Source: UBA11795 sp964652755
GTDB lineage: Bacteria > Chloroflexota > Dehalococcoidia > Lucifugimonadales > UBA826
Assembly: GCA_964652755.1 (NCBI GenBank)
Contig: CAZZBP010000001.1
Coordinates: 1-64,000, forward strand
DNA: 64,000 bases
Direction of reading: 5' to 3'
The position numbers and the translations under genes were made by a program. Under the pieces are notes generated by a model. It was not told the origin of the DNA. It saw only the letters and a program-made list of their open reading frames with translations, and ran no database searches. Shown here in pieces: positions 16,105 through 24,610 of this stretch; the stretch's first letter is position 1, and the number at the start of each line of letters is the position of its first letter.

Positions 16105-16557
16105 ATGGCACTAAATCAGCATACTATTCGGCCGGCCAAGGCCAAAAAAAACAAGAAGAGAGTTGGACGCGGAGATGCAAGCGGGTCAGGCAGCTATTCG
16201 GGCAAGGGGATGAAAGGCCAGAATTCCAGATCTGGAGGTGGCGTTAGGGTTGGTTTTGAAGGAGGGCAACTCCCTTTAATAAAAAGACTTCCTTCAATGA
16301 GAGGCTTTAATAACATATTCAAACGGCAATATAATGTTGTTAATCTCGATACCCTATCCCGGATTTGCCCAGATGGGGGTGCCATCACTGCTGAGGTACT
16401 CGTTGATGCCGGTGTTTTTAAGAATACAAACAAGCACCTCAAGGTTCTTGGTAGAGGAAATGTAACGGCGGCTTTTAACATTACGGCCCATAAGTTTTCA
16501 ATCGCGGCCAAAGATAAGATTGAAGCTGCGGGCGGTTCCGCTAAGGTCATCGATTAG
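16105..16557 (+). CDS. rplO: 50S ribosomal protein L15
   Basis: L15 helps late 50S assembly. The 150-residue product has the Gly-rich N-terminal extension that threads into rRNA (KKRVGRGDASGSGSYSGKGMKGQ, GGGVRVGFEGGQ) and a globular C-terminal domain. Its stop codon directly abuts the secY ATG, so translation is probably coupled. Confidence 0.95.
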   Translation: MALNQHTIRPAKAKKNKKRVGRGDASGSGSYSGKGMKGQNSRSGGGVRVGFEGGQLPLIKRLPSMRGFNNIFKRQYNVVNLDTLSRICPDGGAITAEVLVDAGVFKNTNKHLKVLGRGNVTAAFNITAHKFSIAAKDKIEAAGGSAKVID

Positions 16558-17898
16558 ATGGTTCGACAGTCCCCATCTGCAAGGGGTGAACAGGTCTCTC
16601 GACCTCAGCTCATCCAATCCATGCTGGACGCAATGCGCGTTCCAGAGCTTAGATCTAAAATTCTCTTCACTTTTGCAATGTTGCTCATATTTCGGTTTGT
16701 GGCGCACGTTCCAGTTCCAGGAGTTGATACTCAGGCTCTCGCGCAAGCATTTCGCCAACAGGCACTTTTGGGATTTCTAGATCTTTTTAGCGGCGGTGCC
16801 TTAGCAAATCTTAGCGTGGCGGCACTGGGGGTATATCCCTACATCACCGCCTCTATAGTTATGCAGATTCTCACTCCTGTTCTTCCATCGTTGAAGGAGT
16901 TATCCCAAGAAGGGGATTACGGTAGACAAAAGATTAACCAGTACACTCATTATCTTACGGTGCCGATCGCGTTCTTACAGGGGTGGGGACAGTTAACCCT
17001 ACTCAGGTCTTCTGGAGTGCTGCCAGGAGTCGACTTTGGTTTAAACTTGCATACCTTTGCGATGATGGCTTCTTTAGTTGCTGGGACAATGTTTCTCGTC
17101 TGGCTTGGCGAGTTGATAACAGAGAGAGGATTGGGCAATGGTATATCACTCATAATATTTGGCGGTATAGTTGCTAGCTTCCCTCAGATGGTTGGCAGAG
17201 GTTTTCTCGAGAGCGATTATGTGTCAGGTCTTATGATGCTCGCAATCATAGGATTTGCGATCATCTTCGTAATCGTTTTTTTCAACGAAGCTCAACGTAG
17301 AATACCTGTTCAATACGGTCGTAGTGTTTTTAGAGGCGGAAGGATGCAGAGGCAAAGTGGATCATCTTTTCTTCCTATCAGGGTAAATACAGCGGGAATG
17401 ATTCCCCTAATATTCGCCTTCTCCATCATAATACTTCCTGGCACTATAGCGAGTTACTTTCGGAATCCTCTCGATGATGGCTTCGTTAGTACTGTTGCAC
17501 AGTTTTTTACAGATACGTTGGATCCAACCAATCTGCCATATTGGATTGCAGTTTTCTTTTTGGTTGTAATATTCACTTTCTTCTACACATTAGTTATATT
17601 TCAGCAGCAGAATCTAGCAGAGAATCTTCAAAAAAACGGGGGATTCATACCCGGAATAAGGCCTGGCTTACCTACGCAAGATTACCTGAATCGGGTGATA
17701 CTCAGAATAACTTGGGGGGGTGCGTTATTTCTAGGAGCTATCGCTATAATCCCCTACTTTGTAACCGAATTGACTGGGGTCAGAGCACTAACATTGAGCA
17801 GCACTAGTTTACTCATTATGGTCGGAGTAGCACTCGACACTATGAGGCAACTTGAAGCACAGCTCTTAATGAGGAACTACGAAGGGTTTATAAGGTAA
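16558..17898 (+). CDS. secY: Preprotein translocase subunit SecY
   Basis: SecY forms the protein-conducting channel with SecE and SecG in the inner membrane. The 446-residue product has about ten membrane segments, the plug region FSGGALANLSVAALGVYPYITASIVMQIL, the loop FNEAQRRIPVQYGRS and a C-terminal GVALDTMRQLEAQLLMRNYEGFIR, all characteristic. The ATG directly follows the rplO stop. Confidence 0.96.
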   Translation: MVRQSPSARGEQVSRPQLIQSMLDAMRVPELRSKILFTFAMLLIFRFVAHVPVPGVDTQALAQAFRQQALLGFLDLFSGGALANLSVAALGVYPYITASIVMQILTPVLPSLKELSQEGDYGRQKINQYTHYLTVPIAFLQGWGQLTLLRSSGVLPGVDFGLNLHTFAMMASLVAGTMFLVWLGELITERGLGNGISLIIFGGIVASFPQMVGRGFLESDYVSGLMMLAIIGFAIIFVIVFFNEAQRRIPVQYGRSVFRGGRMQRQSGSSFLPIRVNTAGMIPLIFAFSIIILPGTIASYFRNPLDDGFVSTVAQFFTDTLDPTNLPYWIAVFFLVVIFTFFYTLVIFQQQNLAENLQKNGGFIPGIRPGLPTQDYLNRVILRITWGGALFLGAIAIIPYFVTELTGVRALTLSSTSLLIMVGVALDTMRQLEAQLLMRNYEGFIR

Positions 17899-17930
17899 AA
17901 GTTGAAAAGCGAATTGGGAGAAAGATCCTT

Positions 17931-18569
17931 TTGAAGATTATTCTTGTGGGGCCCCCGGGATCCGGCAAAGGTACCCAGGCAGGTCACATAGCATCTATGT
18001 TTGGCGTTACCAGTGTTTCTTCGGGAGATCTTTTTAGGGATAATTTGACGAAAAATACTGAACTGGGTAAACTTGCAAAGGGTTTTATGGATAAAGGTGA
18101 ATATGTTCCCGATGAAGTGACCATTGACATGGTTATGGGATGGATTGAGACTCCGACTCACTCCAGAGGTTTCGTGCTAGATGGCTTCCCTCGCACACTT
18201 GCTCAGGCTGAGGCTTTAGAAAGTAGGTTGCTGGGCAGTGGAGGGATAGACAGGGTCTTATTTTTTATTGTGGATGAGGATGTACTTGTAGATCGGCTGT
18301 CTGGTCGACTGATTTGCCAAGGGTGCCATATGCCATACCATAAAATATTTGCCCCTCCCTTGATAGCTGACAAGTGCAACTCTTGCGGTGGGGAGCTTTA
18401 TCAACGAGATGACGACAAAGTCGATGTAATTAGGAATCGTCTTGAGGTTTATATGCAAGAAACTGAGCCCCTTGTGAATCATTTTCGCGAGTCAGGCAAT
18501 CTTCGGGAAATTGACGGGTCTTTGGGAATCAACGATGTAAAACGTGCGATCGAAAAGGCTGTGAGGTGA
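17931..18569 (+). CDS. adk: Adenylate kinase, zinc-LID type
   Basis: Catalyses ATP + AMP = 2 ADP in the cytoplasm. The 212-residue product has the P-loop GPPGSGKGT (residues 7-15), the FVLDGFPRT motif and a long LID domain with two Cys pairs (CQGC and CNSC) that bind zinc in this subclass. The start is TTG at 17931 with GGGAG about 11 bases upstream. It follows secY as in most spc operons. Confidence 0.95.
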   Translation: MKIILVGPPGSGKGTQAGHIASMFGVTSVSSGDLFRDNLTKNTELGKLAKGFMDKGEYVPDEVTIDMVMGWIETPTHSRGFVLDGFPRTLAQAEALESRLLGSGGIDRVLFFIVDEDVLVDRLSGRLICQGCHMPYHKIFAPPLIADKCNSCGGELYQRDDDKVDVIRNRLEVYMQETEPLVNHFRESGNLREIDGSLGINDVKRAIEKAVR

Positions 18570-18588
18570 TGCGAGAAGCGGTTCATTG

Positions 18589-18594
18589 TATAAT
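18589..18594 (+). promoter_or_regulatory. Candidate -10 element upstream of map
   Basis: An exact TATAAT lies in the 64-base gap between adk and map, 39 bases before the map ATG. The matching -35 region inside the adk 3' end is poor (about three matches at 17-base spacing). It may be a weak internal promoter that gives map-infA-rpmJ and the alpha genes extra expression. Confidence 0.35.
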
Positions 18595-18633
18595 ATGGCT
18601 TCGCCTCTCTCAGACATTAATGAGGGTTGATTC

Positions 18634-19416
18634 ATGAATACAATTACTAGAGGAGCAGATGGAATAACAATAAAGTCCCCAAGGGAACTGAATCTTATGA
18701 GAGAGGCGGGTAAGGTCGTTGCAGAGGCCAAAGTTGCTGTCAGGAATGCGGTTCAGCCAGGTGCTACTAGCAGAGATATGGACGCTTTAGCTGAGGAAGT
18801 AATTCGGGGAAAGGGAGCTATCCCATCCTTTAAAGGATATAAACCTACTTCGAGTAAACCTTTTCCAGCGACGATATGTTTTTCGTTTAATGAGGAGATA
18901 GTTCATGGTATTCCCGGAGATAGAAAAATGAGAGAAGGGGATATCGTCAGCATTGACTTTGGGGCTATTGTGGATGGATTTCATGGTGACAGTGCATTCA
19001 CAATGGGGGTGGGAGAAATATCGGAGAAAGCAAACCTGCTCATTAAAGCGACAAAGGAATCGCTTGATGAGGGCATAAAAAAAGCGATTCCTGGTACAAG
19101 GCTTACTAATATCTCTCATGCTGTACAAAAGTATGCTGAGGGTAAGGGGTTTTCTGTGGTTCGTGAATATGTGGGTCATGGAATTGGCAGGGCGCTTCAT
19201 GAGGAACCACAGGTGCCTAACTACGGTAAACCTGGACTTGGCCCGCGACTGCGACCCGGAATGGCGTTGGCTATTGAACCAATGCTTAATATAGGTACTT
19301 GGCGTACCAAAGGCCTCGGAGATGGATGGACAATTGTGACCGCGGACGGGGAGCTATCGGCTCACTTTGAACACACAATTGCAATAACAGAGAATGGTCC
19401 TGAAATTCTTACTTGA
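18634..19416 (+). CDS. map: Methionine aminopeptidase, type I
   Basis: Removes the N-terminal methionine from nascent proteins. The 260-residue product has the pita-bread fold with all five metal ligands visible: Asp in SIDFGAIVDG, Asp in FHGDSAF, His in GHGIGRALHEEP, Glu in AIEPM and Glu in AHFEHTIAI. ATG start; followed by infA, the usual spc/alpha junction order. Confidence 0.95.
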   Translation: MNTITRGADGITIKSPRELNLMREAGKVVAEAKVAVRNAVQPGATSRDMDALAEEVIRGKGAIPSFKGYKPTSSKPFPATICFSFNEEIVHGIPGDRKMREGDIVSIDFGAIVDGFHGDSAFTMGVGEISEKANLLIKATKESLDEGIKKAIPGTRLTNISHAVQKYAEGKGFSVVREYVGHGIGRALHEEPQVPNYGKPGLGPRLRPGMALAIEPMLNIGTWRTKGLGDGWTIVTADGELSAHFEHTIAITENGPEILT

Positions 19417-19467
19417 ACATGTGTGTCAAAGAATTTTGGAATGGGCTCGCCTTTGCTAAGGAGTTAT

Positions 19468-19689
19468 ATGCCGAAAGAGAACGAATCAATAGAAGTGGAA
19501 GGGACAGTTAAAGTAGCCCTCCCAAACGCTTCATTTAAGGTAGAGTTGGCCAATGGCCACGAAGTATTAGCCTATATTTCTGGAAAACTACGGGTTAATT
19601 ACATTCGGGTGCTTCCCGGTGACAGAGTTTTGGTGGACCTATCTCCATACGACCTTTCCAGGGGTAGGATTACTTACAGGTTCCGATAA
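19468..19689 (+). CDS. infA: Translation initiation factor IF-1
   Basis: IF-1 blocks the A site during initiation. The ATG at 19468 is chosen because it gives a 73-residue protein with the family start MPKENESIEVEGTV, behind AAGGAG at 19458-19463. The S1-like OB fold ends canonically in YDLSRGRITYRFR. An in-frame GTG upstream at 19423 would add 15 atypical residues. Confidence 0.94.
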   Translation: MPKENESIEVEGTVKVALPNASFKVELANGHEVLAYISGKLRVNYIRVLPGDRVLVDLSPYDLSRGRITYRFR

Positions 19690-19737
19690 GGTTTGGCCTC
19701 ATTGCGGCAACAGAGATTTGGGAATAGGAGAAACTAG

Positions 19738-19851
19738 ATGAAAGTAAGCGCATCAATAAAGGTCAGATGTGCCAAATGTAGGGTCATACGACGAAAGGGC
19801 CGTGCAATGATCATTTGTGAAAACCCAAAACACAAACAACGGCAAGGTTAA
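19738..19851 (+). CDS. rpmJ: 50S ribosomal protein L36
   Basis: A 37-residue protein starting MKVSASIKVRCAKCRVIRRKG. It carries the zinc ligands of the C+ type of L36 (CxxC at residues 11-14, Cys27 and His32 in CENPKH). It lies between infA and rpsM, the conserved location. A GGAG ribosome-binding site at about 19727-19730 precedes the ATG. Confidence 0.93.
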   Translation: MKVSASIKVRCAKCRVIRRKGRAMIICENPKHKQRQG

Positions 19852-19873
19852 TAAGGGAAGACGGGAGTTTGAA

Positions 19874-20251
19874 ATGGCTATAGTTTCTGGCGTAAACATA
19901 CCTGACAATAAGAGGGTCGAGACTGCGCTCACAAGCATCTACGGCATAGGTCCGTCACAGTCGAAGGACGTACTAGATAAGGCTGGGTTATTCGATAACC
20001 CCAGAGTTAGAGATCTTTCAGACGAAGACCTTAATCGTATAAGGGAAATTATTGATAAAGATAAGGTTGTAGAAGGAGATCTCCGTCGTGATGTGAATCA
20101 GAATATAAGGCGGCTTATAGATATTGGGTGCTACAGAGGCAGCAGACATCGTAGAGCTCTGCCCGTGCGAGGCCAAAGGACGAAAACCAACGCCCGATCC
20201 AAGAGGGGTCGAAGGATAGCAGTCGCTCGCCGACACACAACAACCAAATAA
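19874..20251 (+). CDS. rpsM: 30S ribosomal protein S13
   Basis: S13 bridges the subunits and contacts P-site tRNA. The ATG at 19874 gives the canonical AIVSGVNIPDNKRVETALTSIYGIG start; an upstream in-frame ATG at 19817 overlaps rpmJ and would add 19 unrelated residues. The 125-residue product ends in the basic GQRTKTNARSKRGRR region. Confidence 0.95.
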   Translation: MAIVSGVNIPDNKRVETALTSIYGIGPSQSKDVLDKAGLFDNPRVRDLSDEDLNRIREIIDKDKVVEGDLRRDVNQNIRRLIDIGCYRGSRHRRALPVRGQRTKTNARSKRGRRIAVARRHTTTK

Positions 20252-20270
20252 TTGATTAATAGTAATGACG

Positions 20271-20290
20271 ATTTTCGTTTAAGCGAAAAT
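20271..20290 (+). other. Hairpin between rpsM and rpsK
   Basis: Perfect 7-bp inverted repeat ATTTTCG / CGAAAAT with a 6-base loop in the 76-base gap. No T-run follows. It could be a transcript-stabilising or autoregulatory element of the alpha operon, but it is short and AU-rich. Confidence 0.3.
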
Positions 20291-20327
20291 AGAGCTAGCA
20301 TGCAAAGAGTCTGGAGAAGTAAAATTT

Positions 20328-20714
20328 ATGGCTAGAAGACCACGGGCAAGGCGACGGGATAGAGGACCAGTACCCATTGGTAAAGTGTATATCCAATCCA
20401 CTTTCAACAACACGATCGTTACTTTAACCGATCCGACTGGTAATGCTGTCGCGTGGGGTAGTTCAGGTACGGCCGGATTCAGAGGTTCTCGTAAGTCAAC
20501 AGCATTCGCTGCCCAGAGGGCCGGTGAAGATGCTGCGAAAAAAGCTATCGAACGGGGAATGAGACAGGTGGACGCATTCGTTAGAGGTCCGGGCGCAGGC
20601 CGAGAGGCGGCGATTAGGGCGATCCAAAGTGCTGGTATATCGGTCTCGAGTATTAGAGACGTAACACCAATCCCACATAACGGTTGTAGGCCTCCAAAAA
20701 GGAGAAGGGTCTAG
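20328..20714 (+). CDS. rpsK: 30S ribosomal protein S11
   Basis: S11 forms the platform of the 30S subunit near the E site. The 128-residue product has GKVYIQSTFNNTIVTLTDPTGNAVAWGSSGTAGFRGSRKSTAFAAQ and the end DVTPIPHNGCRPPKRRRV, both canonical. It is followed by a membrane-protein gene instead of rpsD. Confidence 0.96.
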   Translation: MARRPRARRRDRGPVPIGKVYIQSTFNNTIVTLTDPTGNAVAWGSSGTAGFRGSRKSTAFAAQRAGEDAAKKAIERGMRQVDAFVRGPGAGREAAIRAIQSAGISVSSIRDVTPIPHNGCRPPKRRRV

Positions 20715-20764
20715 TCGATTTGTTGAGAATGCCCACAATAGCCCCGTAAGCGGAATTCTAAGAA

Positions 20765-21565
20765 ATGCAGGAACGAAGTCTGGGAGATATACTTAACGAG
20801 GCCTTTGCGATTTTTGGCAAGGGTGGACGGAGTTTTGCCATTATAGCTTTAGTGGTATTTGCTCCGGCAAATCTAATCACCTTCCTAGGCCCAAGAACAG
20901 AACTGCAGCATTATCTGACGGTAGGTGCAATTCCAGGGTCGGTGTTATTTTTCTACGTATTAGTTGCCGTAGTCACTTTAGTTGCAACGACTGCTGTGTG
21001 GTCAGCTGCCTCCGCCGCTGTTGGGCAACTATAGGTTACGGTAACTATAGATGTGAAAGAGTGTTTTAAAAGGGTTTCTTGGCGAATATATTCGCTTTTG
21101 TTATTATCGTTTACTCTCACAATTGGGTTAGCAGTTTGCGTTGGGGGAATAATCATCGTGATCCCTGCTATAGTGGCTGCGGTTTTCCTGTTATTTGGTT
21201 CGCTAGCAATTCCAGCAGCGCTCTATGAAGGTCGTAAATATGTTTCTGCATTAAGAAGAAGTTTCCAGCTCGTCAGATCCATGTGGCCCAGAATATTGGG
21301 TGGAATGATTTTGATTACGCTAGTCATGTTGGGGACTGGACTTGTGATTTCAGTTCCTTCGTTGTTGCTTCTGTCACTAGATTCAGGGAGCCTATCATTG
21401 GCTTCCATGGGGATACAATATTTAGTTAGCCTTATAGCAAATTCGGCAGCCGTAACGATTTCTGCGGTTGCGGTTACACTGCTCTATTTTGACACAAGGA
21501 TACGAATAGAAGGATTTGGGTTGGAAAAGCTTTCTTACGAAATAAACTACTCGGATAAAAGCTAG
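20765..21565 (+). pseudogene. Integral membrane protein interrupted by an in-frame TAG
   Basis: Two open segments in the same frame (20765-21034 and 21053-21565) join through one TAG at 21032-21034 to give about 266 residues. The N-terminal part has three hydrophobic segments (about 20-40, 55-90). The C-terminal part has ILGGMILITLVMLGTG and VVIPAIVAAVFLLFGSLAIPAALYEGRKYVSALRRSFQLVR-like features typical of multi-pass proteins of the glycerophosphoryl-diester-phosphodiesterase membrane-domain-like type (tentative). Family members often have an aromatic residue where the stop falls. It may be a recent nonsense mutation, a readthrough gene or a sequence error. Its place between rpsK and rpsD is unusual. 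Confidence 0.7.
21029..21050 (+). other. Near-perfect inverted repeat spanning the TAG codon
   Basis: CTATAGGTTA on the left and TAACTATAG on the right pair around a CGG loop with one bulged G. The in-frame TAG at 21032-21034 lies in the left arm. A stable hairpin can form exactly at the codon that interrupts the membrane-protein gene. Confidence 0.55.
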
Positions 21566-21580
21566 TAGAGCTAATGATTA

Positions 21581-21610
21581 TTAAGACACAAAATACTTTG
21601 AAACTAATAT
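21581..21610 (+). promoter_or_regulatory. Weak candidate promoter before rpsD
   Basis: TTAAGA at 21581-21586 and TAATAT at 21605-21610, each four of six consensus matches, are 18 bases apart in the 85-base gap between the interrupted membrane gene and rpsD. It could re-initiate transcription of rpsD-rpoA-rplQ after the inserted gene. Confidence 0.3.
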
Positions 21611-21650
21611 ATGGAGAGGATTCCCGGTGATCAGGTCGGGTTAAGAGATT

Positions 21651-22256
21651 ATGGCTAGATATACAGGACCAATACAGAAAAAGCTCAGAACGCTCGGCCT
21701 CGAGTCCTACGGTGTTTATGGCACCCGAAAGGAGAAACGTGTAAATCAGGGCTTCGTTCGTAGGCGAAGAGTCTCTGCCTACGGCCTTCAGCTGAAAGAG
21801 AAGCAGAAAGCAAAGTTTCTTTACGGGGTGCTCGAGAAGCAATTCAAAAATTACTATGATAAAGCGCTAATCCAGGAAGGGGTGACCGGCGATAATCTCG
21901 TGGTTTTGCTCGAAAGACGTCTGGATAATGTCTTATATAGGTCAGGCATGTTTCTCTCGAGAAAGCAATCCCGCCAGGCAGTAAATCACGGGCATTTCAA
22001 TGTGAATGGAAGAAAAGTGGATATACCGTCTTTCCAAGTTAATCAGGGGGACAAGGTGGAGTGGACTCAAAGAGGGAAAAAGACAACGCTTTTTGAAATC
22101 GCCCAGAATAATTGCAAGTCCATACCTACGCCCCATTGGATCGAGCTGGAACAAGGCGAAATGCAGGCAATAGTAGTCACAGAACCAACCGCTGAAGATG
22201 GCGAGCCTGAGGTCGACACTACTCAGATTGTTGAACTCTACTCTGGAAATCATTAG
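21651..22256 (+). CDS. rpsD: 30S ribosomal protein S4
   Basis: S4 initiates 30S assembly and represses alpha-operon translation in some bacteria. The 201-residue product has MARYTGPIQKKLRTLG, the S4 RNA-binding domain (LERRLDNVLYRSGMFLSRKQSRQAVNHGHFNVNGRKVDIPSF, about residues 85-130) and the IVELYS end. Located upstream of rpoA as in the alpha operon. Confidence 0.95.
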   Translation: MARYTGPIQKKLRTLGLESYGVYGTRKEKRVNQGFVRRRRVSAYGLQLKEKQKAKFLYGVLEKQFKNYYDKALIQEGVTGDNLVVLLERRLDNVLYRSGMFLSRKQSRQAVNHGHFNVNGRKVDIPSFQVNQGDKVEWTQRGKKTTLFEIAQNNCKSIPTPHWIELEQGEMQAIVVTEPTAEDGEPEVDTTQIVELYSGNH

Positions 22257-22283
22257 AAGTTAGACCCTAGGAGACAAACCCAA

Positions 22284-23351
22284 ATGACTATGGCAATGGA
22301 TTATTCTGATATTTCGATTCTCGACGAACCCGTTGAGGAAGAAATAATACCTAACCCAACTATATCTGTCTCGGAAGCCTCAGATACATACGGCAAATTC
22401 GTCGTAGGACCTCTTGAACCCGGGTATGGGGTTACCTTAGGAAATCCTATGAGAAGAGTACTTTACAATTCACTTCCGGGGGCAGCTATAACATGGGTCA
22501 AAATTGAAAATATCCTCCATGAATACATGACCGTGGAGAATGTTAAAGAAGAGGTCTCTGAAATTCTTCTTAATATCAAAAACATAAGGATTCGTTCTGA
22601 AACAGAATCTGAGACGCCGGCAAAGTTAAGGCTAGAAGCCAAAGGTCGTGACAATGGGCCCGTTCGTGTCACTGCGGGAAATATTATGCCTTCCGCTGAT
22701 TATAATGTAGTTAATCCTGAGCAACACATAGCGACTCTTGATTCCCCTGATGCTGAGCTAGTAGTCGAACTTAATATAGGACATGGTAAGGGCTACAAAA
22801 TAGCTGACAGTAGTGACGGTTTAGCTATTGGTACTATACCGATTGACTCCGTGTTTACCCCTGTTCGTAAAGTTAACTACACGATAGAACAAACCCGTGT
22901 CGGCCACAGGACAGACTTTGAAGAACTGATTTTAGAAGTCTGGACAGATGGCTCAACTCTTCCTATCGAGGCGGTGGCAGAGGCTTCCAACATGTTAGTT
23001 AATCAGTTTTTCCTCTTCGCTAATGTCGAAAAGGCAGCCGCTGAAGGTTCTGAGGGAATATCGTTAGAGATTCCAGCGGAAAACTACAACATGATAGTGG
23101 AGGAACTTGAACTTTCATCGAGAACGTTAAACTGTCTTAAAAGAGCAGGTCTTAATAAGGTGGGTGAGGTAATGGAGAAATCTAGAGAAGAACTTTTAGA
23201 GATTCGAAACTTCGGTGAGAAATCGTATACAGAACTCTACGATAAGTTCAGAGAATTAGATATTCTCCCAGATCATATGGATCCAGAAAAAATTGGATCT
23301 GTCGAAGCGAATGAAGAGAACAATGATGATCTCGTTATCAATGGGGCGTAG
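22284..23351 (+). CDS. rpoA: RNA polymerase alpha subunit
   Basis: Alpha dimerises to nucleate RNA polymerase assembly, and its C-terminal domain binds UP elements and activators. The 355-residue product has the assembly motif GYGVTLGNPMRRVLYNSLPGAAI (about 48-70), an NTD to about 245 and the alpha-CTD helix-hairpin-helix region ELSSRTLNCLKRAGLNKVGEVMEKSREELLEIRNFGEKSY. It ends in an acidic tail of about 20 residues. Starts 27 bases after rpsD. Confidence 0.96.
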   Translation: MTMAMDYSDISILDEPVEEEIIPNPTISVSEASDTYGKFVVGPLEPGYGVTLGNPMRRVLYNSLPGAAITWVKIENILHEYMTVENVKEEVSEILLNIKNIRIRSETESETPAKLRLEAKGRDNGPVRVTAGNIMPSADYNVVNPEQHIATLDSPDAELVVELNIGHGKGYKIADSSDGLAIGTIPIDSVFTPVRKVNYTIEQTRVGHRTDFEELILEVWTDGSTLPIEAVAEASNMLVNQFFLFANVEKAAAEGSEGISLEIPAENYNMIVEELELSSRTLNCLKRAGLNKVGEVMEKSREELLEIRNFGEKSYTELYDKFRELDILPDHMDPEKIGSVEANEENNDDLVINGA

Positions 23352-23363
23352 GAGAGGTTCAAG

Positions 23364-23717
23364 GTGAGACACCAAATCGCAGGAAGAAAGCTAGGAAGGC
23401 CAACAGCGCACAGAATTCTGATGCTTAGAAGCATGGTGACAGACTTTATACGTCATGAAACGGTCCGTACGACGGATAGCAAAGCCAAAGAGGTTAGGCG
23501 GATGGCTGAGAAAGTGATCACGTTGGGTAAAAAAGGCAACTTACATCATAGGAGACAAGCCTCGGCTCTGCTAACAGACGAGTCGGTAGTAAAGAAAGTG
23601 TTTGACGTACTCGGGCCACGTTTTGAGGATCGAGACGGGGGATACACAAGATTGACGAAGTTAGGACCGAGAAAGGGAGACGCTTCTGAAATGGCGATCC
23701 TAGAACTAGTTGACTAG
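23364..23717 (+). CDS. rplQ: 50S ribosomal protein L17
   Basis: The 117-residue product has the canonical start MRHQIAGRKLGRPTAHRILMLRSMVTDFIRHE and TKLGPRKGDASEMAILELVD end. The start is GTG at 23364, with GGAGAGG upstream that overlaps the rpoA stop region. It closes the alpha operon. Confidence 0.95.
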   Translation: MRHQIAGRKLGRPTAHRILMLRSMVTDFIRHETVRTTDSKAKEVRRMAEKVITLGKKGNLHHRRQASALLTDESVVKKVFDVLGPRFEDRDGGYTRLTKLGPRKGDASEMAILELVD

Positions 23718-23735
23718 TTTTTTGAAGAGCATAAA

Positions 23736-24521
23736 TTGTTTGTCCGAAAGGTAGCTAGGGAGACAACCATTAGGTTGGCATTGACCATAGAATACGAAGG
23801 TACTCGCTACCACGGATTTCAGTATCAGGATAACGCAAGTAACATACAGGAGGAACTTGAAAACTCAATATATAAGTTCTCAGGTGAGGTTGTTCGTGTG
23901 AAAGCGGCGGGTAGAACTGACTCCGGAGTCCATGCCATCGGGCAGGTGATTAGTTTCGATACTGTCACAAGACATAGCCCGGAAACGTTTGTTAGTGGAC
24001 TGAATCACTATTTGCCAGAAGACATTGCGGTGAGAGAAGCTTTTAAGGTTCCGGAGTCATTTGATCCCAGGAGGGATGCTGTATCCAGAGTGTATAAATA
24101 CACGATCCGTAACTCAAAGGTTCCCTCCCCCCTTCAAAGAAGAATTGCTACGGTGATTACTGCTGATTTAGACATTTTGAAAATGAAAAAGGGCGCTTTG
24201 CTGTATTTAGGAACTCACGATTTTAGGAAATTCTCCGGTCCCATGAAAGGCGAGAGTTTTTCCAGCGTTCGAAAGATTCTTAGATCAGATCTTATGAAAA
24301 AAAACGACATTTTAGAGTACACAATAGAAGGGAATGCATTTCTGTCTCACCAAGTGCGTAGGATGGTTGGAGCCCTAGTTGATGTTGGACGTGGCGCGTT
24401 AACTTTAGATGATTTGAAACAGCTGATACGTGGGGCTGGTGATTCGGTTGCACATTCTCTTCCGGCGCAAGGACTTTGTTTGAGGGAAGTTCGATATGAA
24501 AGGTTTCCTCCCCTGATCTAA
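23736..24521 (+). CDS. truA: tRNA pseudouridine(38-40) synthase
   Basis: TruA converts uridines 38-40 of the anticodon stem to pseudouridine. The product has EYEGTRYHGFQYQ, the catalytic AAGRTDSGVHAIGQ (Asp nucleophile) and the GNAFLSHQVRRMVGALVDVGRG motif. From the TTG at 23736 it is 261 residues; a second TTG about 13 codons later would fit the usual start (xLALTIEYEG) better, so the N-terminus is uncertain. It follows rplQ and precedes rplM-rpsI, an order shared with many Gram-positive bacteria. Confidence 0.92.
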   Translation: MFVRKVARETTIRLALTIEYEGTRYHGFQYQDNASNIQEELENSIYKFSGEVVRVKAAGRTDSGVHAIGQVISFDTVTRHSPETFVSGLNHYLPEDIAVREAFKVPESFDPRRDAVSRVYKYTIRNSKVPSPLQRRIATVITADLDILKMKKGALLYLGTHDFRKFSGPMKGESFSSVRKILRSDLMKKNDILEYTIEGNAFLSHQVRRMVGALVDVGRGALTLDDLKQLIRGAGDSVAHSLPAQGLCLREVRYERFPPLI

Positions 24522-24610
24522 AAGAGTCGTAACATGATACTTAGACTAAGATATATACCGACAAAATTTGATTTTTAAAAATAAATACAAAAAAATAGAG
24601 GAAATCAGAT
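24522..24610 (+). other. AT-rich leader of rplM-rpsI
   Basis: This 89-base gap is markedly AT-rich and contains ATTTTTAAAAAT self-complementary sequence and a run of seven As near 24589-24596. A promoter is likely here on context, but I cannot pick hexamers with confidence. Contains no gene. Confidence 0.25.

Noticed and set aside
16520..16780. Open frame overlapping rplO and secY
   Set aside because: Out-of-frame overlap with two well-supported genes and no family resemblance.
21032..21034. TAG as a pyrrolysine or other recoded codon
   Set aside because: No pyrrolysine genes are seen in the window, and genes such as rpsP, rpsC-adjacent rplV and rplP end normally with TAG, so genome-wide TAG reassignment is not supported. 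Local readthrough remains open.
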